Positions 1-11,017 are shown, counted from the stretch's first letter. The stretch is 25,062 nucleotides of DNA from Protostelium mycophagum (GCA_002081555.1 MZNV01002857.1:1-25062), one strand, 5' to 3'. A program made the numbers and translations. The notes: generated by a model from the letters alone, not told the origin.

Positions 1-111
1 GAACAACCTCAGCTGTTTTTTTACTCCCTCTTCCGTGATATCTCTTTCCAATACATCACCATAGGTAGGAAAGTCAATAGGGATGTTCTTGACAGGCCTA
101 TCACAGCCTAC
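1..111 (-). other. possible 3' exon running off the left edge
   Basis: On the minus strand an open frame runs from an acceptor-like TTAG at 112-115 to the window edge. It encodes an acidic, hydrophilic stretch (about 36 residues, including PTYGDVLERDITEEGVKKQ). It is preceded by an AT-rich, intron-like tract (about 112-216) whose 5' end looks like a GTGAG donor. I could not join it in phase to the upstream minus-strand frame at about 220-320, which ends in TGA. It may be part of a gene or a decayed mobile element. No family is recognised. Confidence 0.25.
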
Positions 112-604
112 CTAACGTGCATATTCCTCTGAAACAAAGAAGAGAAAATTGCAGTAACTATTATAAAAATTACAGAATTGTAAAACAAAGAAATTTGTTA
201 TAAAAATCAACTCACCTGGCTTTCACCCCTCAGCTTTGCTTGGACAAACAACATACATCCAATCGTCGTCTTTTCTAGCCACTACTCCTTCTACATGCAG
301 TAAGGAGTCATACATCAGTAAGAATGAATCAGATAAGCTACTGCAGTAAGCAGTTGCAGCTGAAAATTGCAACAGAAGAGCAGATAAGCAATAAGATAGC
401 TTCTCACCTCAACAGTTGCAGCATCAGTCATTTTCTCAGGCAATTTTGGTTCTGACAGGAGGTTGATACTCTTTGATTTTTGGAAAGTGAGAAATCCAAG
501 CTAAGGCTGCAGGAGCAGATTTAAGATCCAATGTCAATCTACAACCAACCACTGCCAAAAAAACGCATATGGAATGTTTCACCTTTGTGTAAGTAAAGTC
601 ATAA

Positions 605-1291
605 TTGCTGCACGCAGCAATTTTTTAAAATTTGACAGCTCAGTTACAGTATGGTACAAATGGTACAAAATGGACATTGAATTGCAACACACTAAAAACA
701 CAGACAAAGAAACAGAAGCTCCTTGATGCCACATAATTACTCAACACACTCAGTAACTCTATGTGCAAAGATGACTGTTTGGGTGGAATATTGTTCACAC
801 AAGCTGCAGAACTTTGCCGGAAAATTAACACTGCAAAAAGTGCATTGCTATGTCAAATTTTTTTTCAGTCAATTGCCGTACACGGCATATCTGTTATAAT
901 AATATTTGTAAAGTTGCCACGCGCAGCAATTTAAGAAAATGCAATTATGTCTGCATTTTTATGTTCACAAATCACAGTTGCAACAATTGCTGCATGCGGC
1001 ATATTTGCATGTATGAACAGTTGCTGCGCAGCAATTTGAAAATAAAAAAAACAATGACAATTCGAAGTAGCAAGAGTTGCTGCATGCAGCAATTTTAAAA
1101 GAATTAATGTGAAGCAGTAACTCTATGTGCAAAGACGACTGTTTGGGTGCAACATTATTCACACAAGCTGCAGAATTTTGCCGGGAAATTAACGATGCAA
1201 AAAGTGCATTGGTATGTCAATTTTTTTCAGTCAATTGCCGCGCGCGGCATATCTGTTATAATAATTTTTGTAAAGTTGCCGCGCACAGCAA
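605..1291. repeat. array of eight 14-16 bp inverted repeats
   Basis: Eight copies of an imperfect palindrome of the form TTGCYGCRYGCRGCAA lie at about 605-620, 873-887, 914-929, 987-1001, 1021-1034, 1077-1092, 1235-1249 and 1276-1291. The centre varies (CATG, CGCG, ACGC, TACA) while the TTGCYG/CRGCAA arms are mostly kept. Four copies belong to a larger direct repeat (751-945 and 1115-1307); the other four do not. The array lies in AT-rich sequence without a supported gene. Short frames on both strands here are an effect of the repeats. Confidence 0.7.
751..945 (+). repeat. 195-bp direct repeat, copy 1
   Basis: This block begins at CAGTAACTCTATGTGCAAAG and ends at AAGAAAATGCAAT. It recurs at 1115-1307 with scattered substitutions and small indels, about 364 bp downstream. 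Each copy carries two of the small palindromes. I see no terminal inverted repeat or coding capacity, so it reads as a duplicated fragment of a repetitive element. Confidence 0.75.
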
Positions 1292-1307
1292 TTTAAGAAA
1301 ATGCAAT
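1115..1307 (+). repeat. 195-bp direct repeat, copy 2
   Basis: Second copy of the 751-945 block, with the same order of segments. The inner palindrome reads TTGCCGCGCGCGGCA here against TTGCCGTACACGGCA in copy 1, so the arms are kept while the centre changes. Confidence 0.75.
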
Positions 1308-1367
1308 AGGAATATGTATCATGTAAGAGGTTCAATGGCCGAGATTTTGCAATCCAAAGGGCCAATC

Positions 1368-1703
1368 AATGTATGAAGGTGCTCTTGCTTAAAAAAGAAG
1401 AGGCTCCTTCCACTGTTGTGCTCAGCTATTTTTGTTTTGGATCCTTTGGAAAGTGTCTCTCTCAATGTCAATGAAAAGGGCTTGTAGAGGTCTCCCCTTT
1501 AGATCTCCAAACTCTCTTTGAGTATCTAAATCTGTAATGTACGAAGGTGCTCTTGCTTAAAAAAGAAGGGGCTCCTTCCACTGTTGTGCTCAGCTGTTTT
1601 TGTTTTGGATCTTTTGGAAAGTGTGTCTCTTAATGTTGATAAAAAGGGCTTGTAGAGGTCTCCTCTTTAGATCTCCAAACTCTCTTTGAGCATCTAAATC
1701 TGT
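1368..1703. repeat. 168-bp tandem duplication
   Basis: 1368-1535 and 1536-1703 are adjacent direct copies with period 168 and a limited number of mismatches. On the minus strand the duplicated block encodes the end of a frame (TDLDxQREFGDLKxRPLQ, ending in QNKNS then stop) in both copies, and 168 is a multiple of three. Only the copy next to 1704-1853 is continuous with an upstream reading frame, so the left copy looks like a spare terminal exon. Confidence 0.8.
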
Positions 1704-1853
1704 TAAAAATACATCATATGCAAACTGGTCATACCCAGGATGCTGGCACTGCCAGTAATTTCCTTCCTTCTTTGTCTTTTCATTTGTTGAAGGCCCAAGA
1801 TCACAAAAATAACAGTAAATCTCTGCTGTTGTCTTTGTGGTGTCCATGGGCAA
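1590..1853 (-). CDS. possible exon, protein of unknown function
   Basis: This is an open minus-strand frame of about 87 codons beginning at an ATG. The product has two Cys close together near residues 14-17 (CYFC), then a Cys and a His near residue 37 in a QCQHPGYDQ context. That could be a small zinc-binding site or chance. It ends inside a tandem duplication and sits in repeat-rich DNA, so it may be a mobile-element remnant. I do not recognise the family and see no clear splice partner upstream. Confidence 0.3.
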   Translation of the reverse strand: MPMDTTKTTAEIYCYFCDLGPSTNEKTKKEGNYWQCQHPGYDQFAYDVFLTDLDAQREFGDLKRRPLQALFINIKRHTFQKIQNKNS

Positions 1854-1860
1854 GAGATAT

Positions 1861-2130
1861 CAGAGGAAATCCCTAAGACAAAGATTCCTTCTTTTATCCT
1901 TCAGGTCAGATGCGGATCAGATTCAGAAAGATATGTTGTCCGACAAAAATCCTTAAGGACGGATTCAGACCAAAGAAAGTGTATCCTTAACAAGACTAGC
2001 TTTATTGCAGGGATTCTCCTAGTTCTCGGAAATGAACACGTTAATTACCAAGATTTCTACTGTGGTGGGGAATTTGTACCAAACTCTGCAATAGCCCGAA
2101 TTTCAATCATTTATTGATTGTCTTGAAATG
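1861..2130. other. no supported gene
   Basis: A plus-strand frame of roughly 70 codons is open from about 1910 to 2115, but it has no start, family match or splice partner. The minus strand carries TTTATT at 2110-2115, that is AATAAA on the minus strand, about 18 bases beyond the stop of the gene ending at 2133. Confidence 0.3.
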
Positions 2131-2132
2131 AA

Positions 2133-2507
2133 TTACAGCAAAAATATTGTTAATCTATTGTATTCACACGAGCGGTGCGTATCTTTCAATAGACACCGTA
2201 ATGGACTCAGGTGAATTGGTTGTGGCAATTGAGATATAGCCGTAAAGCAGGAGCACTTACGTGTGATCATAAACTGAGCTGATCTGGGAGAGGTCATGAT
2301 CTGTGTAGAGTGTGGTGCCAAAGTCCCAGAGATTTATAAACAGATAGGGAGGTCGGTCAGATTGACGAGATGTGTGAGTGTTGATCATCGATGAATACAT
2401 AATTCTGGAACAATCCCATGTGTTACGATGTATGGTGATGTTGATTGTGACAAGGGTGAGTGTGGAGAAGTGGCAGACAAATACGTAGAGTATGATCTCA
2501 CAATACA
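2133..2507 (-). CDS. 3' part of a small membrane-protein gene, function unknown
   Basis: Two minus-strand exons can be supported. The first runs from about 2507 to 2261 and encodes a hydrophobic stretch followed by a polar C-terminal segment (RPPYLFINLWDFGTTLYTD). The second, 2154-2133, encodes LTIFLL and stop. The intron 2260-2155 has a strong GTAAGTGC donor and an ATAG acceptor, phase 2, and AATAAA follows the stop. Upstream sequence to about 2650 contains open frames and GTGAG donors, but I could not connect them in phase, so the 5' end is unresolved. Nothing resembles a known family. Confidence 0.35.
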
Positions 2508-2959
2508 ATTCTTAGATCTGATCCTCTTGCGGACACAAATATACAGGTAAATCCTCACATAAGAGAACAAAAAAAAGGTATCTAATGCAATCAGACATCT
2601 GTTGTTCAACTCACCCGAGGAGGACTCACCATATGTAAGTAATTCCATGTACTAACCAAAATCAGCTCTGATAATGTGACAGAATGGATACTTCAAGATA
2701 CTTGCCATCTTCCTCTTCTTTGAGTCATGTATGTCTCTTTCATCGTAAAGAGATTGAACAAAAAGACCTTGTTGATGTGAAGTCTCATTATATACAAACA
2801 AATGGATCAAATTGCTACTGAGCGATTGCAGCGTGTCTCGCGCTCTCTCAAGCCAAACAAAATGACAAAATGATTAATTACAATATATTTGGCAATTTAC
2901 AATCATAACTACAACCAGACACACAATGGAATTGTCAATCTGGCACTACAACCAATCCG

Positions 2960-3426
2960 ATGTTTGACAAGAGCAGCATCTCAAGGGAGATTTCAATAGA
3001 GTTTACAGAATACGCCATGACCGCCACAATCACAGCACTAGAACTGTTCATCTACACCGTTGTAGTCGTGATCGCCACTAGGGTGGGATCAAGATTACTG
3101 GGAAGGAAGGAGGAGCCGAGGTATGATTTCCCGCCAAAATTATAAATTTAAAATCGTGCAGTATACCAATACTTTGTCGAGGGATTGTTATGAGCAGTTT
3201 TGGGAAAGGTTTCATTTTTTTGAGCATGATTTGGAGGTACCATCTGTCACAATTAAATTGCCTTCTCACATTGTTCATCACGTCATCCAACGTCATCGCC
3301 ACAAAAGGTATTTAATACTATATATTTAATTAAGTAATGTTTTGGATTTTTGGTGTTGTAGAAACGAGATTCATTTTTCTACATTTGGTATATTTTTACA
3401 TTTTAAATTTAAATCTGTTAAAATGA
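2960..3426 (+). CDS. possible small multi-pass membrane protein
   Basis: Three exons (2960-3120, 3162-3307, 3362-3426) join in phase to give about 123 residues. Residues about 20-45 and two later stretches are hydrophobic. The second intron ends in GTTGTAG, like many introns here, and the first carries a CCCGCCAAAA word. A competing reading of 3123-3307, continued into 3362-3518, is also open and hydrophilic, so the frame of the second half is uncertain. No family is recognised. Confidence 0.35.
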
Positions 3427-3605
3427 ATAATCGTGTTTTTTATTATGGTACTGATTACCTCAGCGTCCACTGGCAGCGGAACAATCGAGGCTTTATTATT
3501 TGTCTTAGGTATTTTATTTAAATATTGTTGAATGTTGGTGGTATGCGGCAAAAGAAACACAGAGTTTTCACACCGTATTTGGCAATTCTAAAAGCTCGTG
3601 TATCT

Positions 3606-4137
3606 TTAGAGGGTGTCAAGCGACATCCGACATTTCGGACATTGAACTGATATCCTCCAGTGGGTCAAATCGCCAGAGCCCTCTTCCAAGCCTGTGTCGG
3701 CCTGCTTCACGAGAGCCACAGGACTTGCCCGATTTGGCACTGCGTCCGTTTTGTATGACATGTATAGAATGGTCTCATGCAGACTTCGGGTCTTTTCGGA
3801 AGTGAAAATATCTTCAAATTCTTTTTTTCGAATTTTTCGCATTTTATTTTCGCATTTGGTTCCCCCGCATGGATCGCGTTTGTGCATGTTTTGGAGGTCT
3901 TCTGGTTTATGTGACTCTGTCCTCCGACATCTCTATCTGGGTTCTCATCGTGTCAGAAACCCCCTGCATCATCCTGCATCTTGTCCCCACATTCAGAAGA
4001 TGAGAGGACGGAGCGGTGACAGAGGGAGACATAAAGACCCCGATATTTGGCAGTTCTGACATCTGCCATATCATTTGAAAGCCGACGTCAAACAGCGGCT
4101 CTTCCCATTTTTCGCATTTTTCAAGGCGACGACTCAT
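3606..4137 (-). CDS. unrecognised Cys-containing protein
   Basis: Two minus-strand exons (4137-3991 and 3932-3606) join in phase 0 across a 58-bp intron (GTGGGG donor, ATAG acceptor), giving about 157 residues. The N-terminal part is mixed; the middle is Lys/Arg-rich (KMRKIRKKEFEDIF); the C-terminus ends with a CPKC pair shortly before the stop. Two further Cys in a DPCGGTKC context might form a zinc site with it; that is inference. The start at 4137 is 62 bp from the divergent four-helix gene. An in-frame ATG at 4224 would overlap that gene and is less likely. No family is recognised. Confidence 0.4.
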
Positions 4138-4199
4138 CGAAGGCCGCAGCGGAGTCTCATACAGACAGGCACATACCAGTATATTGTAAAACTTAAGAC

Positions 4200-5064
4200 A
4201 TGGGTTTCTTCGGCGAGAAAACAAGCAGACTTCGTAAGGCTGGTATTGGAATTGCTGTTGGCAGCGTTCTTCTTATCGTCTTCTCCCTTGCCATGCCTTG
4301 GTGAGTTGACATCAGTTTGAGTGTCTATGCGCTAAGACATCCAGGTATTATGACTCAGTTGAAACGGGCTCCGGTGACAATAAGTGCACTGTCCTCTACC
4401 TTACCGGATGGTTTCAACAATATTGTATGACCAGAGGTAACTGCAACTCTAATACCTGCAATGTATGTAACGCATGATTTCGAACTGTTTCTAAATCCTT
4501 TAGAACTACCCCGCGAACTGGAGAAATGCTTGTAATAACCCATTTGATGGGGCGCATCCGACCCAATGTGAATTGATCAAATATTACAACGTCGGTTTCG
4601 CCTTGATGCTTGTAGCTCTCGTGCTCGGCTGCTTCATTGTCGTCATCTCCATGGTCACTGGTGCCGCTTCTTCCAGTAAGTTGAACGTTTTCTGAATCAT
4701 GTTCTGATCATACATTTCAGCTCTGAGAACCATCTCCTCCCTCCTCTCTACCATTTTTGTCATCGGTAAGAACACTAACACTCCCCTTTTCTTACTCTTT
4801 TAGCTGCCATCATCGCTTGGTCTGTGGGTGTCTCTAAAGCATGGTCAAACAACAGCTACTACAACCCCCAATGTGTTACCATTCCAGGCAGTTCGGCTTC
4901 CGACTGCAATGGCTTTTGGTTTTCAGGTTTGTCTTCATTTTACATCAGATGAAGATCTGACTTTGACAGGTGGTAACTATAGCCACGGACCAGCAGGCTG
5001 GTACATCGCCATTATAGCCGCTGTACTCAACGGTGCCGCCCAAATCTGCTTCCAGTTTGCTTGA
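4200..5064 (+). CDS. four-transmembrane protein, claudin/PMP22-like layout
   Basis: Six exons (4200-4300, 4345-4462, 4504-4675, 4721-4765, 4804-4926, 4970-5064) close in phase to 217 residues. Four hydrophobic helices lie at about residues 13-34, 103-126, 131-157 and 196-217. The first loop (about 35-102) is Cys-rich (QQYCMTRGNCNSNTC and further pairs), with Trp near W58; the second loop also has two Cys. Short N-terminus, a large disulfide-rich first loop and almost no C-terminal tail resemble the claudin/PMP22/tetraspan layout, but the tetraspanin CCG motif is absent, so the family is inferred from shape only. Membrane location is likely. An AATAAA lies at 5068-5073, directly after the stop. 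Confidence 0.8.
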
Positions 5065-5067
5065 AGA

Positions 5068-5073
5068 AATAAA
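5068..5073 (+). terminator. poly(A) signal AATAAA
   Basis: AATAAA four bases after the TGA of the four-helix membrane protein. The 188-bp gap to the convergent transporter stop also holds a TTTTCGCGCCAAAA word at about 5139-5152. Confidence 0.5.
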
Positions 5074-5252
5074 ATATGTATCAGAACTTGTCGTTAGTTA
5101 CCGCGACGCGCCACGGTACAAACTCCGGAAAGTGTTTTCGCGCCAAAATGTCAGACGCGAAATTTCAAAAATCTTTATGCGCGTTGTAGTGCAACCGAGT
5201 CCATGGCGGGACTGAAACTTTGTGCGACATCTCCATGTACAACTATGATATC

Positions 5253-7256
5253 TCAATACTCTTTCTCTTGGTGCGGCTTGTGCAGTTCTGCCTCGATGTA
5301 GAAGAGGTACAGTGATATACTGACAATTATCCCGCCAAAAATCAGTTGGATGGCGGGAATCTGTTGATTTCAGATTTGAATTTTTGACCGTTTATTTCGA
5401 CGGCTGCAAGACGATTTGTTTGCTTCTAAAGCTATGTGTGTAGACAACCCACCTCCATAAAAATGATGCTAGAAACCAACATCGTGACGAGCATGCCCAT
5501 AGTGTGCGTATACACCCTGTCTATCGCGCCACAATACTTGATAATGGCCGAGACGCAGAGCCCACAGAGGGTGTTGTTCAGAATGACCGTGGCGACGAGC
5601 CAACCGTCCCTGCCAAGGCCGAGCTGTACTATACCGACCTTTCTCATTCAGATGAAACGTGAAATAAAATGGTTCTTGTAAACATTTGAAGATTTTTCTG
5701 GTTTTATCTTTGCAAGATCTTCATGGAACAACACGTACGCGATGACCATCTACAACGGTGTAAAGCCTCACCTGCGCCATTTCCGTGGGATACAGTACGA
5801 GCAGCAGTAGAAGATTGCAGAGGGCGCCCATGCTGTGCATCTGTATGTTTTGAAACAACAAAGATTCATTTTTCCTGCGTTTCATCATAAATTCCACCGA
5901 AATTCCGCCTCCAGCAGAAAGCAGCGAGTAGAGGAGGACCATGAAGAATGTTCCTGGAATTTTCTGTGAGTTGTAGATGGGGTTGTCAAAAATGTCATAT
6001 TGGATCCTCTCGTTTGGGAGAATGTGTGGATCGTTTTCGGTTCTACACGATTGTAGATGGTCGCAAAAACTCACCCCAGCTTAGATTTGAGGTTATTTGT
6101 GTGCCACAAGTGACAAGTTGACTTGTTGCTGACCCAATGCACAGCAACAGCAATGCCGCCCATTGGACATTCACTATCTGTGTCTGAAAGATATAAGTGA
6201 TATTTTAATGAAATTTCGCGGGAATCTCACGTTGAAAACGATCTTGTGGAGTATACTTGTCGTGATGACACGAATATTTCCCAGCACCTGCATCAATTAA
6301 GATTACGTGTTTATTGTCCAAGTTTTTAGAAGTATCAATGCTGCAGCACACAAGACAACTATATGTTGACTACACTGCTGGGGTTGTTTTCCTATTGCAG
6401 CAGAGCTTCAAACAATAATTACTGCATTGAAGAAGTCAAAGATGCATCAGGATATAGACTGGTTAATTAACGCGAAGATCACGGTACGCAACCGCAATCC
6501 ATGCGGTAAGAATCCCACATCCCAACTTGCAAGAGATTTCATTTGTACAGCAGCCGTCATTCACATCATTACACAAAGACCAACACATAATGCCTCACCT
6601 CAAAAGTGGTCGGTTCTTTTAGAGATGAGAGGATCTGAAAGGTGATGATGTCCGTAGCCACATACAGAGCCGCAGGAACAAAGAAAAAAACCCAGTCTGT
6701 TAGAATGATCTGATGTCTTTTCAGCCGCCTCCTCCTCTGATCTCCCGCCCATCTGCTCTTCTAAAGATTTAACCTTTGCCAGAAAAAGGGCGGGAAACCG
6801 TCGAGGAATGTCTATGACCAAAGTCAGAGAACACCAAATTACCTGGCTAGGTGATCCTTTCAGACCGAATAAAATCAGACAAGAGGCGACCTTGGATAAT
6901 TCGAACATGAATGTGATGGAAATGGAAGAGGCAGTCTTATGTGCCTGATTGTGTCAAATCATGTTGTATTAGAGAGGATGATATCTCACGTGATGTTTCA
7001 CTACTTCAGAGATCAGGAAGGCTTGAAGAGCCAATAGGCAAGTTGTGATGAGGATTAACAATTTCCTACGATGAATTGTGCTCCAATCTTTCCATACCTA
7101 TGAAGTGAGATCAAAATCATGATGTGATTATTAAGAGGGTACCTTGAATCTTGTGTATTGTTCAGTTAACGAATTTCGCAGCCATGGATCTTCACTGTCA
7201 TGGTATGGAATTGATTCGTCAGCTTCATCATCATCTTTTTGATGTCTCCCTGACAT
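5253..7256 (-). CDS. nucleotide-sugar transporter, SLC35A/UDP-galactose transporter type
   Basis: Nine minus-strand exons (7256-7143, 7097-6990, 6944-6843, 6760-6599, 6287-6231, 6183-6075, 5953-5772, 5623-5453, 5360-5253) close in phase to 370 residues. The order of segments follows SLC35A transporters, which exchange nucleotide sugars for nucleoside monophosphates across the Golgi/ER membrane. Seen are VPAALYVATDIITFQILSSL, then the LGNIRVITTSILHK helix, a helix with LLYSLLSAGGGISVEFMMK, the NIQ segment, and the late signature GLCVSAIIKYCGAIDR. The acidic N-terminus (DDDEADES) faces the cytosol. A longer version of the sixth intron's right flank is open but does not keep phase after the TGGG donor; the acceptor TTCCAG next to 5953 does. 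Substrate cannot be told from sequence. Confidence 0.88.
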
Positions 7257-7373
7257 GCTTTGTGCATTCCAACTTTTTTGCAACTTCAGCATTGTAGACG
7301 CTCAACCGACGAACGAATTTTCCCGCCAAAATTCCTGTCATCAGAAATCAAAAACCAATCACGTGAATTAACC
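7257..7373. promoter_or_regulatory. shared divergent promoter with an E2F-like word
   Basis: Only 117 bp separate the transporter and condensin start codons, so their promoters must overlap or share elements. TTTTCCCGCCAAAATT at 7318-7333 contains TTTCCCGC, an exact fit to the E2F consensus TTTSSCGC, 40-55 bp upstream of a cell-cycle gene. The same word also occurs in introns in this window, which weakens a promoter-specific reading. Confidence 0.4.
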
Positions 7374-10300
7374 ATGCGCATAAAGAGGACTATAAAGACA
7401 AAGATAGATATACAATCTCCGCCGACTGATACTGAGGATGATGAGCCTGTCTCTCCGAAGAAAACAAAAAATGACGTCGATAGTTCGAGCGAAGAGGAGA
7501 TCATCCAAAAGCCCAAGGAAAAAAACAAAGAGAAGCCAAAGAAACGTCTCAGTGTTGGTTTCGCTCTCTCCAGGAAGAATAGTACTGTGACGGAGGTCTT
7601 AATGGAAGAGAATGATGATGAGGCAGAAAAGCGGGAGAGAAGAAAGTCAAGAGGTATGCCCATGATCATACAATTCTGCTTCTTACAAATAATTTTTCGC
7701 GCCACTCGACCATTTAAAATTTACGCAGCGGGGGAAGAAGTCCAAATGAGAGAGCCTTCCTCAATCAGCCGAAAATCCATCGGCGGCCAGAATAATTCTT
7801 TAGAAGAAGAGCAGCAGGCACACAAAAACAGAAAGAAGATGCTTAATAATGCCCAGCTCAGTGAGCTCTACGCTTCTTGCATCCGTTTGTCCACAGAGAA
7901 CGTGAGAGGAAAATATTTTTTCAAATCAGAGAAATAATTTTTCCAATAATGTAGAAAATTTTTTTATTTTTTTAAAATCAGAAAAAATATACAAAATCTT
8001 TCCAACTAATTTTTTCCCAGAAAATCAACGAGAAAAACACTTGGGAGTTGAACTTGATCGACTATAGTACGGACGTGTTGATGGCCAAACAAATCGAAGA
8101 TAACGCAGAGAACGCCAATTTTCAAGCCGCGGGTACCACACTGGACGCCATGTCCAAAATATATTCCACACGTGTGGACAGTGTCTACACTAACATTTAC
8201 AAGGTGTTGGGAGGTCTGAACCGAACCGAAAGTGAGATTGTTTTCTCTTTTATTATTTATATATTCTGGCCTGGATTGGCACGTGAGAAATAATCGGAAA
8301 TTAATATGTGATAGTGGCGCAAGGAGAAGACGACACGGACGAACTATCACAAACAGGCAAGCAAGTCGATGAGAATGGTGACAAAGACGATGCAGACGAA
8401 GGTCAGTCTATTTTTTGAGAAATTTCATTTGTTTCAAATACCACAATAAAAATTTCAGGCCCGACAGAGACAAAGAGAATAAGAAGAGCTCAGGGTGGTG
8501 GTGGAAGCACATTGGATACTTTTGAAAACATCACGTTGTCGAAATTCGATTTAGAGTTTGAAGTAGATCCTTTGTTCCGAAAGACTTCTGCGTCTTTTGA
8601 TGAGGGTTAGTTGATTTTATTTTTCTTGTATTTTTAAAAATCATTTTCAAAATTAAAAAATGTAATCTAAAAATAATATCGAAACGATAGAGATAAAAAA
8701 AGATAGGAGGGGCGAGGGGATTATTGGCCAACAGACTCAGTGTTTTTGGAAGATGTCAAATCGTTTTCGATTCAACAGACGCGCACAGAAAGAAGAATGA
8801 CACAACCAATGAAGCCGACCAAAACTGCGACATTACTGCTTTACAAGGTATATCACAGCTCAAAAATGTCGACAATAACTCCCACAGCGAGATTGAGCGG
8901 GTCGAGTGTCGACATTGAAGCGCTACAAATATGTCCGACATTCAGAAATTTCCGGTTTAACGAGGAGAAGAGAGATGAGGAGCAAGAAGACGATGTCTTG
9001 AACGAATTCAACGCAATTGAAGCTTTTGATGACGTCATAGTCGAAGATCACAATGATGTCATAATGCAATACGGTGAGATATCTTTGGGCGTATTCTCTT
9101 TGCAATTTGTGAGACGATATGAACTGCAAGTGTCTTTCTGCACTATTCAACAAAAAGTCTGTCAACGTGCGGTCTTCCCGCAGCACTTTGCCACAAAAAA
9201 TTAATTTTGTTGATTATTTTAGATGATCACGACGCGGATGCTGGCAAAGACAAGCTCCTGGAATATCTTTTGGCAGAACAAGGAGACAACAACAACGAGG
9301 ACGGTTTTGCCTTCTTAGATCTACGCCAAGTAAGTTTTCGATGTGATGACCTCACATCATGGTCACCATGTGTAGCTGATGGTGATACAGAACGAAAAGC
9401 CTAGAACACAAATTGTGGTTGAGACCGATGCGAATGACAAGACACATGAATTTGCATTCTTTGACGCCGAAAAGATGCAGAATTGGGCGGGCCCGGCCCA
9501 TTGGAAGTTCAAAAAAGGTCTGATTCTTTTCCCGCCAAAATTCTCTTTTTTCGTCAATCATTCGATTCCCGCCAAAATTCGGATTTAAATTTTGAAAGCT
9601 CCCGTCCAAACGGCAGAAACGGCAGAAGGCAATAACACAGAAGAGAAGAAAGACAAACGGCCAAGTCGAAGGAGGGAACCTTTCTTCCTAGATTTTGAGA
9701 GTTTTGAAGAGCCCGCCGACGAACTCTTCGCCCCCTCCAAAACCAACACATTACTTCCCGCCAGAAGAGCGGTCAGTCTGGACCTAAAAATAGACCACTG
9801 ACAAGTTGTAGAACATCATGAAGAATAATGTACTGCCGGTGGACGTCCGTTACGATATGAGATTATTGACACATTTATTTTCTAAACCAGAGTGGAAGAT
9901 TTCTACTGCGCGTAATATGGCCCGAGACAAAGATTTGGAAGGTAGTGCGAACTTGTCGATTTTTGTGTTGTAGATGAGATCAGAAATGTTGCGGCAAAGC
10001 CGCAGAAAAATGAAAGAGGACGATGGTGTTTTTCGTGTTTTTTTTATGTTTTTTGAGGCTTTTGGTGATCTCTGGACATGGAATATCACTTTAACTCAAT
10101 TTGATGTATTTATTGTATATATTTTAAAAAGTGTAAAAATGCAATTATCACACATAATATCACTTCGTTCAAGAATTCAAATTGACGCGTTGTAGATGCG
10201 CCGCCAACTGACGACGAGATGGACGATGGTGGCATGCACAATGACGAGCTACAAGCTCCCATGGACAACCCTTTCGAAGGCTTTGGTTATGAACCGGGTA

Positions 10301-10899
10301 ATTATCGTTGTAGACTGTCGACAACCCATCTACAACTGAAGATTCTGAGAAATTTCAGACGTAAATAATGGCCCGCAAGGGACCGTGGACTTGGCAGAAT
10401 TTGAAGATTTGGCATTCCCGCAACTTGTCGAAGAACCCAGAAAAATTGAACAAATCAAAATAGGTGAAAATTATCCTCATTTTTAAAGATTTTTTGAGAT
10501 TTTTAAATTTTTAAAAATTAAAGTAGAATTTTTGTATTTATTCTTTTTTTATTTTCGGAAATAAAAAGATCGAAACTCTTGGAATTTTCTGACCGGATAG
10601 GGTACGCCACTTCCGCCAAATTGATAGACATCAAAGCGCTGAAAGAGTCCATCTGGAATTCTGTGGAGAGTGTAAGTCTTTACATTATTTCATCATCATG
10701 TCTAATGATGACGTCACAGATGAAAGAGGAGGAGGTCATCGGCTTCACCGATGTCTTAACGGACATACCAGCAGCGAAGGATCCAAACGTGTCGGTGCCT
10801 TTTTGCTTCATCTGCTTGTTACACTTGGCAAATGAGAAAGGATTGGACATTGTGCAGGACAAGAACGACCTCAATGATTTAAGAATCAAGATGTCATGA
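7374..10899 (+). CDS. NCAPH: condensin complex subunit 2 (kleisin, Barren/CAP-H)
   Basis: Fifteen exons (7374-7653, 7729-7901, 8021-8231, 8315-8401, 8459-8605, 8707-8847, 8888-9073, 9223-9329, 9376-9517, 9599-9771, 9812-9941, 10196-10297, 10359-10463, 10601-10671, 10720-10899) close in phase to 744 residues, close to the usual CAP-H length. After a charged N-terminal tail, residues about 135-225 hold the kleisin N-terminal block (LYASCIRLSTEN, LIDYSTDVL, TLDAMSKIYSTRVDSVY, YKVLGGLNRTE). A block near residues 330-360 reads KTSASFDEGGARGLL. The C-terminus (about 670-744) holds IGYATSAKLIDIKALKESIW and VPFCFICLLHLANEKGL, the winged-helix part. In the family, kleisins bridge the SMC2 and SMC4 heads and recruit HEAT subunits for mitotic chromosome condensation. 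An in-frame upstream ATG at 7260 is unlikely, as it overlaps the transporter promoter. The exon-14 acceptor GGATAG restores the conserved frame. Confidence 0.93.
10298..10358 (+). other. intron with a GTTGTAGA...TCTACAAC hairpin
   Basis: This 61-bp condensin intron contains GTTGTAGA (10307-10314) and its exact reverse complement TCTACAAC (10329-10336). They can form an 8-bp stem with a 14-base loop in the pre-mRNA. Both words recur in other introns of the window, usually one per intron. Confidence 0.6.
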
Positions 10900-11017
10900 T
10901 GAGAGAGACATCATGATCATCAGAATGCAAATATAGAGGACACAAATATTTGAGACCGTTTTATTTTTTTGAATTTCATAGCCGATTATCAGATCACACC
11001 ATCACAAGATAATACAG

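Noticed and set aside
605-1291. CRISPR-like array
   Set aside because: The repeats are short, imperfect and irregularly spaced, spacers are partly duplicated, and the DNA is eukaryotic.
3694-4059. 121-codon plus-strand ORF
   Set aside because: Its composition is that of a shadow of the minus-strand frames opposite, it has no family match and no splice partner, and the minus-strand model closes in phase.
5721-6074. Continuous minus-strand ORF taken as one exon of the transporter
   Set aside because: Its first codons (from GTG at 6074) read through a GTGAG donor and do not keep phase with the upstream exon. The TTCCAG acceptor next to 5953 does, so only the later part is coding in this model.
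10464-10577. Earlier acceptors (AAAAAG at 10563-10568) for condensin exon 14
   Set aside because: They break the frame. The GGATAG acceptor at 10595-10600 restores the conserved C-terminal CAP-H block.
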